This document shows, in pieces, positions 10,348-17,516 of a stretch of DNA of 31,415 nt (position 1 is the stretch's first letter; the number at the start of each line of letters is the position of its first letter). Under the pieces are notes generated by a model. That model had not been told where the DNA came from. It saw only the letters and a list, made by a program, of their open reading frames with translations, and ran no database searches. Both the position numbers and the translations under genes were made by a program. This DNA comes from Flavobacterium psychrophilum (GTDB taxonomy: Bacteria > Bacteroidota > Bacteroidia > Flavobacteriales > Flavobacteriaceae), in contig CAMBZB010000025.1 of assembly GCA_945872245.1 (NCBI GenBank), forward strand, positions 1-31,415, given 5' to 3'.

Positions 10348-11718
10348 TTATAATAATGCCGCTTTCAATCCTTCAAAATCAAGCAAAGCCTGTTCTCCGG
10401 TAAATAAGTTTTTCAACGCAAATTTCCCTTCGTTCATTTCGGTTTCGCCAACGATAACAGCATAGAGAATTCCGCGTTTATCAGCATGTTGAAGCTGTTT
10501 TCCCACTTTCACATTGTCAGGATATAATTCCACTTTTATTCCAAAACCACGTAGTTTTGTGATGGCTTTCATCGCATAAAACGCTTCCTTTTCGCCATAA
10601 TTAACAAACAAGGCTTTTGACGTCGAAGTCACGGTTTCCGGAAATAAATTCAACTCTTCGATAACCAAATAAATCCGGTCTAAACCAAAGGAAATCCCAA
10701 CACCACTCATGTCTTTTAACCCAAAAATCCCCGTTAAATCATCATATCTGCCGCCGCCGCCAATAGAACCCATAGCAACTTGTTTTGGCGGAGCCACTTC
10801 AAAAATAGCGCCTGTATAATAATTCAATCCACGAGCAAGAGTGACATCTAAATCCAAAACCGACTTATTTAAACCCAGTTTCAATAAATTGTCACAGATA
10901 AATCGTAGTTCTTCCACCCCTTTCATCCCTTCCTCGGAAGTGACTAATAAAGCAGAAAGTTTATTTGTTTTTTCTATAATAGTCCCTGTGAAATGAAATA
11001 AGGGTTTTACTTTTTCTATCGCGGATTCCCTAATTCCTTTTTCCACCATTTCCTTTTTTACACCCTCCTCGCCTATTTTGTCGAGTTTGTCCAAGGCTAC
11101 CGTAAAATCGATTAATTTGTCTTTTGCTCCAATCACTTCAGCAATTCCTGAAAGTATTTTACGATTATTAATTTTAATGGTCACGCCTTCCAAACCCAAT
11201 TCCGTAAAAACCGAATCGTACAATTGCACCAATTCTACTTCTTGCCATAAGGATTTCGAACCCACCACATCAGCATCACATTGAAAAAACTCCCTGAAAC
11301 GCCCTTTTTGCGGACGATCGGCGCGCCAAACCGGTTGGACTTGATATCGTTTAAAAGGAAACTCAATCTCGCTCTGGTGTTGCACTACATAACGCGCAAA
11401 AGGAACGGTCAAATCGTAGCGCAAAGCTTTTTCGGAGATACTTGAAGTCAATTTATTACTTTCTTTATTTTCCAATAATACAGCATCGGCTTTAGCCAAA
11501 TAATCCCCAGAATTCAATATCTTAAAAATCAATCGGTCGCCTTCTTCCCCGTATTTCCCCATCAAGGTCTCGGAGTTTTCGAACGAAGGGGTTTCAATTG
11601 GTTGGAAACCAAACTTCTCGAAATTGCTTTTTATAATCGATATAATATAGTTGCGTTTTGCCACCTCAGCCGGTGAAAAATCTCTTGTCCCTTTTGGAAT
11701 ACTTGGTTTTTGAGCCAT
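10348..11718 (-). CDS. hisS: Histidine--tRNA ligase
   Basis: 456 residues, normal length. HisRS is a class II aminoacyl-tRNA synthetase that charges tRNA-His in the cytoplasm. Visible are the N-terminal [10 protein letters not shown] (class II start), motif 2 in [21 protein letters not shown], the histidine-specific signature here written ARGLNYYTG, motif 3 in GISFGLDRI preceded by [11 protein letters not shown], and a C-terminal anticodon-binding domain with ALFVNYG. The commonly quoted signature is RGLDYYTG; here Asp is Asn. I take this as lineage variation, not inactivation, because everything else is intact. The stop lies only 9 nt from the stop of the convergent giant gene. The 5' leader contains dispersed repeats (11722-11810). 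Confidence 0.97.
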   Translation of the reverse strand: MAQKPSIPKGTRDFSPAEVAKRNYIISIIKSNFEKFGFQPIETPSFENSETLMGKYGEEGDRLIFKILNSGDYLAKADAVLLENKESNKLTSSISEKALRYDLTVPFARYVVQHQSEIEFPFKRYQVQPVWRADRPQKGRFREFFQCDADVVGSKSLWQEVELVQLYDSVFTELGLEGVTIKINNRKILSGIAEVIGAKDKLIDFTVALDKLDKIGEEGVKKEMVEKGIRESAIEKVKPLFHFTGTIIEKTNKLSALLVTSEEGMKGVEELRFICDNLLKLGLNKSVLDLDVTLARGLNYYTGAIFEVAPPKQVAMGSIGGGGRYDDLTGIFGLKDMSGVGISFGLDRIYLVIEELNLFPETVTSTSKALFVNYGEKEAFYAMKAITKLRGFGIKVELYPDNVKVGKQLQHADKRGILYAVIVGETEMNEGKFALKNLFTGEQALLDFEGLKAALL

Positions 11719-11721
11719 TTT

Positions 11722-11810
11722 TATTTTAGATTGCAGATTTTAGATTTCAGATTAGCGAATCCAAAATCTTGTTTCATTCAGAAAATCTAAAATCTTAAAT
11801 CTTAAATTTC
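11722..11810. repeat. Dispersed AGATTTTAGATTT-type inverted repeat
   Basis: AGATTTTAGATTT at 11735-11747 recurs in perfect inverted orientation at 11783-11795 (13 bp), within a longer run of related CAGATTT / AAATCT units. It fills the hisS leader. It resembles the low-complexity intergenic repeats seen in flavobacterial genomes (general recollection, not searched). Similar CAGAT-type units occur at 13145-13169 and 13601-13630. Confidence 0.65.
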
Positions 11811-11816
11811 CTCTTG

Positions 11817-11824
11817 CAAATATC
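11817..11824 (-). promoter_or_regulatory. Possible hisS -7 element
   Basis: Read on the minus strand this is GATATTTG, one mismatch from TAnnTTTG, about 98 nt upstream of the hisS ATG. No clear -33 TTTG is seen. If correct, the repeat at 11722-11810 lies inside the hisS 5' UTR. Confidence 0.3.
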
Positions 11825-11877
11825 TTGTTTTTAAAATAAATATACCATCTTCTAAAACAAACTTGTAACAAAAATTG

Positions 11878-11885
11878 TAATTTCG
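11878..11885 (+). promoter_or_regulatory. Possible -7 element for the ABC permease gene
   Basis: TAATTTCG differs from TAnnTTTG at one position and lies 15 nt before the ATG at 11901. No clear -33 element was found, so the call rests on one box. Confidence 0.35.
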
Positions 11886-11900
11886 TGTCAAATAGCCACT

Positions 11901-13142
11901 ATGTTAAAACTATTTCGAGAAAACGTCAGAATTGCGATAGGTTCTATCCGAACACAATTGTTGCGCACTATTCTTACCGTGTTGATTATCGCCATCGGAA
12001 TCACCGCTTTGGTCGGTATTCTGACGGTTGTTTCGGCATTGGAAAACACTATATCTTCCGATTTTGCATCTATGGGAGCCAATACATTCAATATCAATCA
12101 GTACGAAAACACCCTTCGAAGGCATGGCGTACAGGTAAGAGAAATTATAAACCCCGTCATTTCCTATCCCGAAGCGGTTGCTTTCAAAAATAAATATAAA
12201 TACCCACTTACGACAACCTCTATTTCTTTTTTGGCTACTTCCATTGCTGAAATTAAATATGAATCCACTAAAACCGACCCGGAAAACACCGTAGTTGGAG
12301 TTGACGAATATTTTATGGCCAACTCTGGTTTAGAAACCAGTTCAGGAAGAAATTTTACTTCTTTTGACATCCAAAACAACACCTATAATTGCATTGTGGG
12401 TTCGGATTTTGAAAAGGGATTACTAAAAAATGTAAACCCAATAGACAAAATAATTTCGATTCGTGGAGCCAAATTTAAAGTTATTGGAGTACTAATAGAG
12501 AAAGGCTCCACCTTTAGAAACAATCAGGATTTAAGGGTGTTAATTCCTATTCAAGTGGCTCGTTCCTTGTTTACGGCCCCTAATATAAATTACACGATGA
12601 GCATAATGGTTGCCCAAAAAGAAATGCTAAATCAAGCCATTGATGATGCCAATAGTACGATGCGAAGAGTTCGCAAATTGAGCCCAATAAAAGACAATAA
12701 TTTTGCCGTCGTTCGAAGCGATGATTTAATCAACAAAATACTTGGAATCACCCAATATCTTGGTATAGCCTCCTGGATTATTGGCATTATCACGGTCCTT
12801 GGATCGTCTATTGCTTTGATGAACATCATGATTGTTTCGGTTACGGAACGAACCCGTGAAATTGGGGTTAGAAAAGCACTAGGCGCAAAAAAAAGCACTA
12901 TTGCCTTCCAATTTTTTATAGAAACATTGCTCATTGGGCAAATGGGAGGCATTATCGGAATTATTTTTGGGATTGGGATAGGTTATACTATTGCAACAGC
13001 TATAAATTTTGTCTTTGTAATTCCCTGGGGGGCAATATTGGCGGCCTTCACTACCAGTTTTGCCGTGGCTATTTTTTCGGGATTGTATCCTGCCATAAAA
13101 GCGGCATTGCTTGACCCCATTGAAGCGCTTCGATACGAATAG
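11901..13142 (+). CDS. MacB/FtsX-family ABC transporter permease
   Basis: 413 residues. One transmembrane segment near the N-terminus (about residues 20-41, LLRTILTVLIIAIGITALVG) is followed by a MacB-type periplasmic domain and then three C-terminal membrane segments of the FtsX domain (about 285-405). The cytoplasmic coupling motif TREIGVRKALGAKKSTI is present, and the protein ends with the usual DPIEALRYE. Such permeases work with a separate LolD/MacB-like ATPase in lipoprotein release or efflux. No ATPase gene is adjacent, so the substrate cannot be named. The ATG at 11901 fits the family N-terminus (MLKLFRENVRIA). The stop codon is followed within 2 nt by the dispersed repeat at 13145. 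Confidence 0.93.
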   Translation: MLKLFRENVRIAIGSIRTQLLRTILTVLIIAIGITALVGILTVVSALENTISSDFASMGANTFNINQYENTLRRHGVQVREIINPVISYPEAVAFKNKYKYPLTTTSISFLATSIAEIKYESTKTDPENTVVGVDEYFMANSGLETSSGRNFTSFDIQNNTYNCIVGSDFEKGLLKNVNPIDKIISIRGAKFKVIGVLIEKGSTFRNNQDLRVLIPIQVARSLFTAPNINYTMSIMVAQKEMLNQAIDDANSTMRRVRKLSPIKDNNFAVVRSDDLINKILGITQYLGIASWIIGIITVLGSSIALMNIMIVSVTERTREIGVRKALGAKKSTIAFQFFIETLLIGQMGGIIGIIFGIGIGYTIATAINFVFVIPWGAILAAFTTSFAVAIFSGLYPAIKAALLDPIEALRYE

Positions 13143-13144
13143 AA

Positions 13145-13169
13145 TTCAGATGGCAGGTTGCAGATGGCA
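13145..13169 (+). repeat. Left inverted repeat beside the four-helix pseudogene
   Basis: TTCAGATGGCAG (13145-13156) is the exact reverse complement of 13614-13625. A second partial unit, CAGATGGCA, is at 13161-13169. It begins 2 nt after the permease stop codon. Confidence 0.75.
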
Positions 13170-13214
13170 AAAAGTAGAACTTAGATTACAGAATCACTAA
13201 ATAATTTAACAACG

Positions 13215-13574
13215 ATGAGATTTCAAGACCTATTGGCTTATAAAAAATCATCTGAATTGGGAATGTCTATTTTTCATATTTCAAAGGCCTTCCCAATCGA
13301 GGAAAAAATTTCATCAACTAATCAGATTAGGCGTTCTTCAAGAAGTGTTTCGGTAAATATTGCCGAAGCTACGCGAAAAAGAAGATATGTTAATCATTTT
13401 ATTTCCAAGCTTACAGATAGCGATGCCGAAAACTCTGAAACCCAGTCTTGGCTATAATATACACTGGCATGTGACTATATAAATCAAGAAACTTTTGATA
13501 GTTTGACATCAAAAAGTATAGAAGTAGGGAAATTATTGAATTACATGATTAATAATACTGATAAATTTAGTTGA
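13215..13574 (+). pseudogene. Four-helix bundle (23S rRNA IVS-like) gene with in-frame stop
   Basis: The frame starts at ATG 13215 and reads MRFQDLLAYKKSSELGMSIF, then RRSSRSVSVNIAEA and SDAENSETQSWL. This is the typical four-helix-bundle protein related to ORFs in 23S rRNA intervening sequences. After residue 80 there is TAA (13455-13457), but the same frame continues with YTLACDYINQETFD through to TGA at 13572-13574. That gives the usual full size of about 119 codons and the expected WL-x-x-x-LAC-x-YI sequence. The TAA is therefore most likely a single nonsense change (for example CAA or GAA to TAA). Function of the family is not established. The gene stands alone between two inverted repeat clusters. 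Confidence 0.88.
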
Positions 13575-13600
13575 ATTTAAATGTGTCAGCTTTTATCTTC

Positions 13601-13630
13601 TGTCATCTGAAATCTGCCATCTGAAATCCG
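13601..13630 (-). repeat. Right inverted repeat beside the four-helix pseudogene
   Basis: Units GTCATCTGAAATC and CTGCCATCTGAA occur in tandem. 13614-13625 is the perfect reverse complement of 13145-13156. The cluster abuts the prmC stop codon (complement of 13631-13633). Confidence 0.75.
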
Positions 13631-14488
13631 CTACCTGTATTCCGCCATAATCATCCGGTCGTTACCGTAAATATCTTTCCGCAATTCAATGTTTATGAAA
13701 TTCAACTTTTCAAGTAAATCAACCATTTCTTTCCCTAAATATTGATTGATTTCGAAGAATAATTTTCCATCATTACGAAGATTTTTTTGAGCTAATTCAG
13801 TTATTTTTCTATAAAAAAGCAGGGCGTCATTATCTTCAACAAACAAAGCCAAATGCGGTTCGTTATCCAAAACATTTTTCTTGATTTCCTTTTTCTCCAA
13901 CTCCCGAACGTAGGGCGGATTGGAAACAATAATGTCGAATTGCTGTTCTAAATCTTCTGTTTCCAGAATATTTTTTTTCATAAAAGTAATGTTAACCTCA
14001 TTGCTATTTGCGTTTTTTTGAGCTGTGACCAAAGCCTTTTCAGAAACATCAATAGCAAAAACTTCTGTATTTGGAATGTTTTTGGCCAAAGCAATCGCGA
14101 TACAACCACTTCCCGTTCCGATATCTAGGATTTTTAGGTTTTGGGCCTTGGGTCTTGGGTCTTGGGTCGTAATGATCCATTCCACCAATTCTTCGGTTTC
14201 TGGTCTTGGAATCAAAACAGCCGAATTCACCTCAAAATTCAGACCGTAAAAACTGGTTTTTCCCAACAGATACTGAATTGGGACTTCATGTTGCAATTGC
14301 TCCAAAATCGAATTCCAAATCTGGATTTCTTCTGCAGAAAAAGTCAAATCAGGATTTAAAGCCAAATCAATTCTTTTCAATTCACGTTTCTCTTCCAAAA
14401 TCAAATAGAAAAAACTCTCCACTTCTCCAATATCGTAAATTTGGGAAAGTGCTTGAATAAATTGAGTTCTGTACTCTTTAATTTTCAT
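13631..14488 (-). CDS. prmC: Peptide chain release factor N5-glutamine methyltransferase
   Basis: 285 residues from the ATG at 14488. A longer frame to 14563 exists, but its extra 25 residues are not PrmC-like and the probable -7 box (14523-14530) lies inside it. PrmC methylates the GGQ glutamine of RF1 and RF2 using SAM. Visible are the N-terminal helical domain, RPETEELVEW, SAM motif I ILDIGTGSGCIAIALAK (about 120-136) and catalytic NPPY (190-193). Residues about 107-117 (TTQDPRPKAQN), between the two domains, are encoded by a heptanucleotide tandem repeat (14141-14168), which looks like an in-frame repeat insertion. It is convergent with the four-helix pseudogene and divergent from ribD. 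Confidence 0.95.
   Translation of the reverse strand: MKIKEYRTQFIQALSQIYDIGEVESFFYLILEEKRELKRIDLALNPDLTFSAEEIQIWNSILEQLQHEVPIQYLLGKTSFYGLNFEVNSAVLIPRPETEELVEWIITTQDPRPKAQNLKILDIGTGSGCIAIALAKNIPNTEVFAIDVSEKALVTAQKNANSNEVNITFMKKNILETEDLEQQFDIIVSNPPYVRELEKKEIKKNVLDNEPHLALFVEDNDALLFYRKITELAQKNLRNDGKLFFEINQYLGKEMVDLLEKLNFINIELRKDIYGNDRMIMAEYR
14141..14168. repeat. Four tandem TTGGGYC heptamers inside prmC
   Basis: TTGGGCC at 14141-14147 is followed by TTGGGTC at 14148-14154, 14155-14161 and 14162-14168. The array is coding in prmC on the minus strand, giving the DPRPKAQ segment. 28 nt is not a multiple of three, so flanking bases must have been gained too for the frame to survive. Confidence 0.9.
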
Positions 14489-14522
14489 TGCTATGATTTG
14501 ATTAAAATTCAATTTTATAGTG

Positions 14523-14530
14523 CAAAAATA
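14523..14530 (-). promoter_or_regulatory. prmC -7 element
   Basis: On the minus strand this reads TATTTTTG, a full match to TAnnTTTG, 34 nt upstream of the chosen prmC ATG. The nearest TTTG (14553-14556, minus strand) is 22 nt away, longer than the usual 17-19. Confidence 0.5.
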
Positions 14531-14589
14531 GATATTGTTTAGCGTAAAAATCCAAAGTTTCAAAACTAAATCCCAAACACAAAAATCAT

Positions 14590-14597
14590 TACTTTTG
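14590..14597 (+). promoter_or_regulatory. ribD -7 element, possibly leaderless
   Basis: TACTTTTG matches TAnnTTTG fully and ends 5 nt before the GTG start codon of ribD. With usual spacing, transcription would start at or next to the start codon. No good -33 box is visible. Confidence 0.55.
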
Positions 14598-14602
14598 TAG
14601 TC

Positions 14603-15652
14603 GTGAAACTACATGAAAAATACATAAGCCGCTGCATCGAATTGGCAAAAAATGGTTTGGGAACAACCTATCCCAACCCTTTGGTAGGAAGTGTAATTGT
14701 ATATGACGGTAAAATCATTGGCGAAGGCTGGCATAAAAAATCCGGTGAACCGCACGCCGAAGTCAATGCCGTGAATTCCGTCAAAGATAAAACTTTGTTA
14801 AAAAAAGCCACTATTTATGTGAGCTTAGAGCCTTGTAGTCATTTTGGAAAAACGCCACCTTGTTGTGATTTGATTATCAAAAATGGAATTCCAAATATTG
14901 TTATTGGAACTGTTGACCCCAACATAAAAGTGGCTGGAAATGGCATTAAAAAATTAATCGATGCCGGAGCAGCCGTAACAGTTGGCATTCTTGAAAAAGA
15001 ATGTAAAAAATTAAACAAACGCTTTTTTACTTTTCACGAAAAGAAAAGGCCTTATATCATTTTGAAGTGGGCCGAGAGTCAGGATGGATTTATTGCCCCT
15101 TCTAAAATTATTCGCAACGAACAAAAACCCTTCTGGATCACCAATGAATTTTCACGACAGTTAGCACACAAATGGCGAAGCGAAGAGCAAGCAATTTTGG
15201 TAGGAACCAATACCGTCATCGATGACAATCCAAGGCTAGACGTAAGAGATTGGTCAGGAAACAATCCCATCAGAATTGTTTTAGACAAGAATAATCGCAT
15301 TCAAAATGACAGTCATGTATTTGACAATCAGATAAAAACAATTATTTTACACCAATCGATTACTACAATTAATTCAGAAAACACTATCTTTGAAAGGATT
15401 GATTTTGACGAAAATATAGCGCGACAAATAATAGAAGTGCTCTATAAACATAAAATCCAATCCCTAATTATTGAAGGAGGTCGACAAACATTACAAACTT
15501 TTATTGACGAAAACCTTTGGGATGAAGCCCGAATTTTTGTCGGGAATGAATCCCTAGAAAATGGAACAAAAGCGCCAATAGTAGTTATGAAAAACATTGA
15601 AAAACATACTATTGAAAATGATGAACTGATAATATTAAGCAACCATGATTAA
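14603..15652 (+). CDS. ribD: Riboflavin biosynthesis deaminase/reductase
   Basis: 349 residues, normal for the bifunctional enzyme. The N-terminal deaminase (about 1-145) has the zinc site H51-A-E53 and C78/C87 in EPCSHFGKTPPCC. The C-terminal reductase (about 150-349) contains KWAESQDGFIA, ILVGTNTVIDDNPRLDVR and IIEGGRQTLQTFI. Together they convert the GTP cyclohydrolase II product to 5-amino-6-ribitylamino-uracil phosphate in the cytoplasm. The GTG start at 14603 gives the family N-terminus (MKLHEKYISRCIELAKNGLG); the nearby ATG at 14613 is out of frame. Its last 8 nt overlap the start of the HAD hydrolase gene, so the two are translationally linked. Confidence 0.97.
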   Translation: MKLHEKYISRCIELAKNGLGTTYPNPLVGSVIVYDGKIIGEGWHKKSGEPHAEVNAVNSVKDKTLLKKATIYVSLEPCSHFGKTPPCCDLIIKNGIPNIVIGTVDPNIKVAGNGIKKLIDAGAAVTVGILEKECKKLNKRFFTFHEKKRPYIILKWAESQDGFIAPSKIIRNEQKPFWITNEFSRQLAHKWRSEEQAILVGTNTVIDDNPRLDVRDWSGNNPIRIVLDKNNRIQNDSHVFDNQIKTIILHQSITTINSENTIFERIDFDENIARQIIEVLYKHKIQSLIIEGGRQTLQTFIDENLWDEARIFVGNESLENGTKAPIVVMKNIEKHTIENDELIILSNHD

Positions 15653-16247
15653 TACCATTATTTTTGATTTTGGAGATATTTTTATCAACTTGGATAAACA
15701 GGCAACCATTGACGGCCTAGAAAAGTTGGGTCTGAAAAAATGGAATGAAGACCTGAATCAATTGAATACGCAGTTTGAAAAAGGACTTATTTCCAAAGAA
15801 AATTTTCTAAATGGTATTCAAAAACAAATTCCAAGCGCTTCTACAAACGAAATTTCGAAAGCTTGGAACGCCATTCTTTTAGATTTTCCATTATATCGTT
15901 TGGAATTTCTACAAAAGCTTTCGAAAAAATATCGATTATTTCTATTGAGTAATACCGACTCCATTCACATTGACACTTTCGAGCAAAAAAATGGAGTTTC
16001 TTTTTACAGTGATTTTTACCAATGTTTTGAAAAAGTTTATTTTTCATTCGAAATTGGATTAAGAAAACCTGAGGCCGAGATTTTCAACTATCTTGTCAAC
16101 AAACATAATATAGTAGCAAAACACACTTTATTTGTAGACGACAAAAAAGAAAACACCGACGCGGCACTTTCACTTGGATTTAATATATGGAATTTACAAG
16201 TTGGACAGGAAGATGTAGTGAATTTATTCGAAAAGAAAATACTTTAA
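15645..16247 (+). CDS. HAD-superfamily hydrolase (subfamily IA)
   Basis: 200 residues. Motif I is IIFDFGDIFINLD with nucleophile Asp8. The usual second Asp of DxD is Gly10, as in YihX-like members (FDLGN). Motif II is LLSNTDS, motif III Lys lies in GLRKPEAEIF, and motif IV is LFVDDKKENTDAA. It is probably a small-molecule phosphatase. Its position overlapping ribD by 8 nt suggests, but does not prove, that it could supply the missing dephosphorylation of the RibD product. yigZ follows 15 nt downstream. Confidence 0.88.
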   Translation: MINTIIFDFGDIFINLDKQATIDGLEKLGLKKWNEDLNQLNTQFEKGLISKENFLNGIQKQIPSASTNEISKAWNAILLDFPLYRLEFLQKLSKKYRLFLLSNTDSIHIDTFEQKNGVSFYSDFYQCFEKVYFSFEIGLRKPEAEIFNYLVNKHNIVAKHTLFVDDKKENTDAALSLGFNIWNLQVGQEDVVNLFEKKIL

Positions 16248-16262
16248 AGCAACATTACATTT

Positions 16263-16901
16263 TTGGACTCTAAAGACACCTACAAAACCATTGCCTCCCC
16301 CTCGTCAGCAATTCTATTTAAAGAAAAAAACAGTAAATTCTTTGGCTATGCCTTCCCAATATTATCGGAAAGCGAAACAAAACCCATCCTTGAAAATTTA
16401 AGGAAAGAATATCCAAATGCAGTACACTATTGTTACGCGTACCAAATTGGCACTGAAATACTGACACATAGAACAAGTGATGATGGTGAGCCGGGCAATA
16501 CAGCGGGAATGCCCATTTATGGCCAAATACAATCTTTTGGCCTTACCAATGTTCTAATTGTTGTGGTTCGAATTTTTGGTGGAATAAAATTAGGGGTTGG
16601 AGGATTGATTACAGCTTATAAAACTGCCGCTCAATTAACACTCGAATCTTGTGAAATAATAGAAAAAACGATTGACCTCCATTACCTACTTTCATTCGAC
16701 TATAAGAATATCAACAAGGTCATGCGCGTGATCAAGGAAAAAAACATAGCGATTGTAAGTCAGAAAATGGAAATGAGTTGCGAAATTGAAATTGTTACCC
16801 GCAAAAAAAAAGCAGAAACAATATTCGATATTTTCAATTCTATGTTTGAAATTGAAGTAAACCCGTTCTGTTATAATCTCAAAATAAATAGAAATTTATA
16901 A
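16263..16901 (+). CDS. yigZ: YigZ/IMPACT family protein
   Basis: 212 residues. The N-terminal IMPACT/UPF0029 domain has SKFFGYAFP, HYCYAYQIG, the signature TSDDGEPGNTAGMPIYGQI and FGGIKLGVGGLITAY. A C-terminal ferredoxin-like DUF1949 region covers about residues 135-210. The family is linked to translation or stress in eukaryotes (IMPACT), but the bacterial role is not settled. The start is a TTG at 16263 giving MDSKDTYKTIASPS, which fits the family start. No ATG or GTG lies upstream between it and the preceding gene in this frame. It is likely cotranscribed with ribD and the HAD gene, and convergent with the thioesterase gene 21 nt away. Confidence 0.93.
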   Translation: MDSKDTYKTIASPSSAILFKEKNSKFFGYAFPILSESETKPILENLRKEYPNAVHYCYAYQIGTEILTHRTSDDGEPGNTAGMPIYGQIQSFGLTNVLIVVVRIFGGIKLGVGGLITAYKTAAQLTLESCEIIEKTIDLHYLLSFDYKNINKVMRVIKEKNIAIVSQKMEMSCEIEIVTRKKKAETIFDIFNSMFEIEVNPFCYNLKINRNL

Positions 16902-16922
16902 TCATTTCATAAAGAACGGTTG

Positions 16923-17330
16923 TCATTTTTCAATTCTATTCAAAAGTTCAAACAGATAAGTTGGAGGGGCTATTGGTCGTCCTGTTTTCATGTCTACAAA
17001 TACCAAGATAGAATTACCCGTTGTTAATAACTCCCCCTCCTCATTAAACAATTCATAGTCAAATTCAATCTTGACCGATGTCTGTTTTTTTAATATTGTT
17101 TTCAAAGTTAACAGTTCGTCGTACCGAGCAGGTTTTTTATAATTTATAGACAATGAAACCACCGGAAGCATAATTCCGTTTTCCTCCATCCATTTATAGG
17201 AAATCCCTTTATTTCTGAGCCATTCAACCCTGCCAGATTCAAAATACTGGGCATAATTACCATGATAAACTACCCTCATTTGATCCGTTTCAGAATAGCG
17301 AACACGTATTTGAATTTGATGATATTCCAT
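16923..17330 (-). CDS. YbgC/4-hydroxybenzoyl-CoA-type thioesterase
   Basis: 135 residues, a single hotdog domain. The signature YSETDQMRVVYHGNYAQYFE contains the catalytic Asp16 and the following VYHGNY, then RVEWLR. It hydrolyses acyl-CoA thioesters in the cytoplasm. The natural substrate cannot be told from sequence. It diverges from dnaA across 186 nt. Confidence 0.92.
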   Translation of the reverse strand: MEYHQIQIRVRYSETDQMRVVYHGNYAQYFESGRVEWLRNKGISYKWMEENGIMLPVVSLSINYKKPARYDELLTLKTILKKQTSVKIEFDYELFNEEGELLTTGNSILVFVDMKTGRPIAPPTYLFELLNRIEK

Positions 17331-17516
17331 TAAATCATTTATTAAAAATTAAATTTAAAAAAGGGTCATACGACAAATTTTTTTTAAAATTGTATGTGAA
17401 ATATTTTTTTTTAGAGAAATTTGTTCACATATTTGTTGTCCGATAAAAACAAGATTAATTTCACTTCTTTTTTTTATAAAATCACCATTAAAAACCAAAA
17501 TAATTTAACCTAATTC
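17331..17516. other. dnaA upstream region, possible origin or autoregulatory region
   Basis: 186 nt, very AT-rich with T and A runs. One DnaA-box-like TTGTTCACA lies at 17421-17429 (two differences from TTATCCACA). CATATTTG at 17428-17435 is one mismatch from the -7 consensus. CATAC...GTATG (near 17366-17395) forms a weak dyad. I see no cluster of good DnaA boxes, so an oriC call is not secured. Confidence 0.35.

Noticed and set aside
10816..10850. Asn in place of Asp in the HisRS signature as inactivation
   Set aside because: All other class II motifs are intact and I recall this form in related bacteria; lineage variation is simpler.
11885..12193. Alternative-frame ORFs over the start of the permease gene
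   Set aside because: They are composition shadows of the 11901 gene, which has a complete MacB/FtsX protein.
14025..14460. Three overlapping plus-strand ORFs opposite prmC
   Set aside because: They lie wholly antisense to a clear prmC, have no recognisable domains and depend on the heptamer repeat for openness.
14489..14563. Longer prmC start at 14563
   Set aside because: The extra 25 residues are not PrmC-like, and a full -7 box (14523-14530) lies inside.
15645..15700. HAD hydrolase lacking the second Asp of DxD as a dead enzyme
   Set aside because: Active YihX-like members also have Gly at this place; motifs II-IV are intact.
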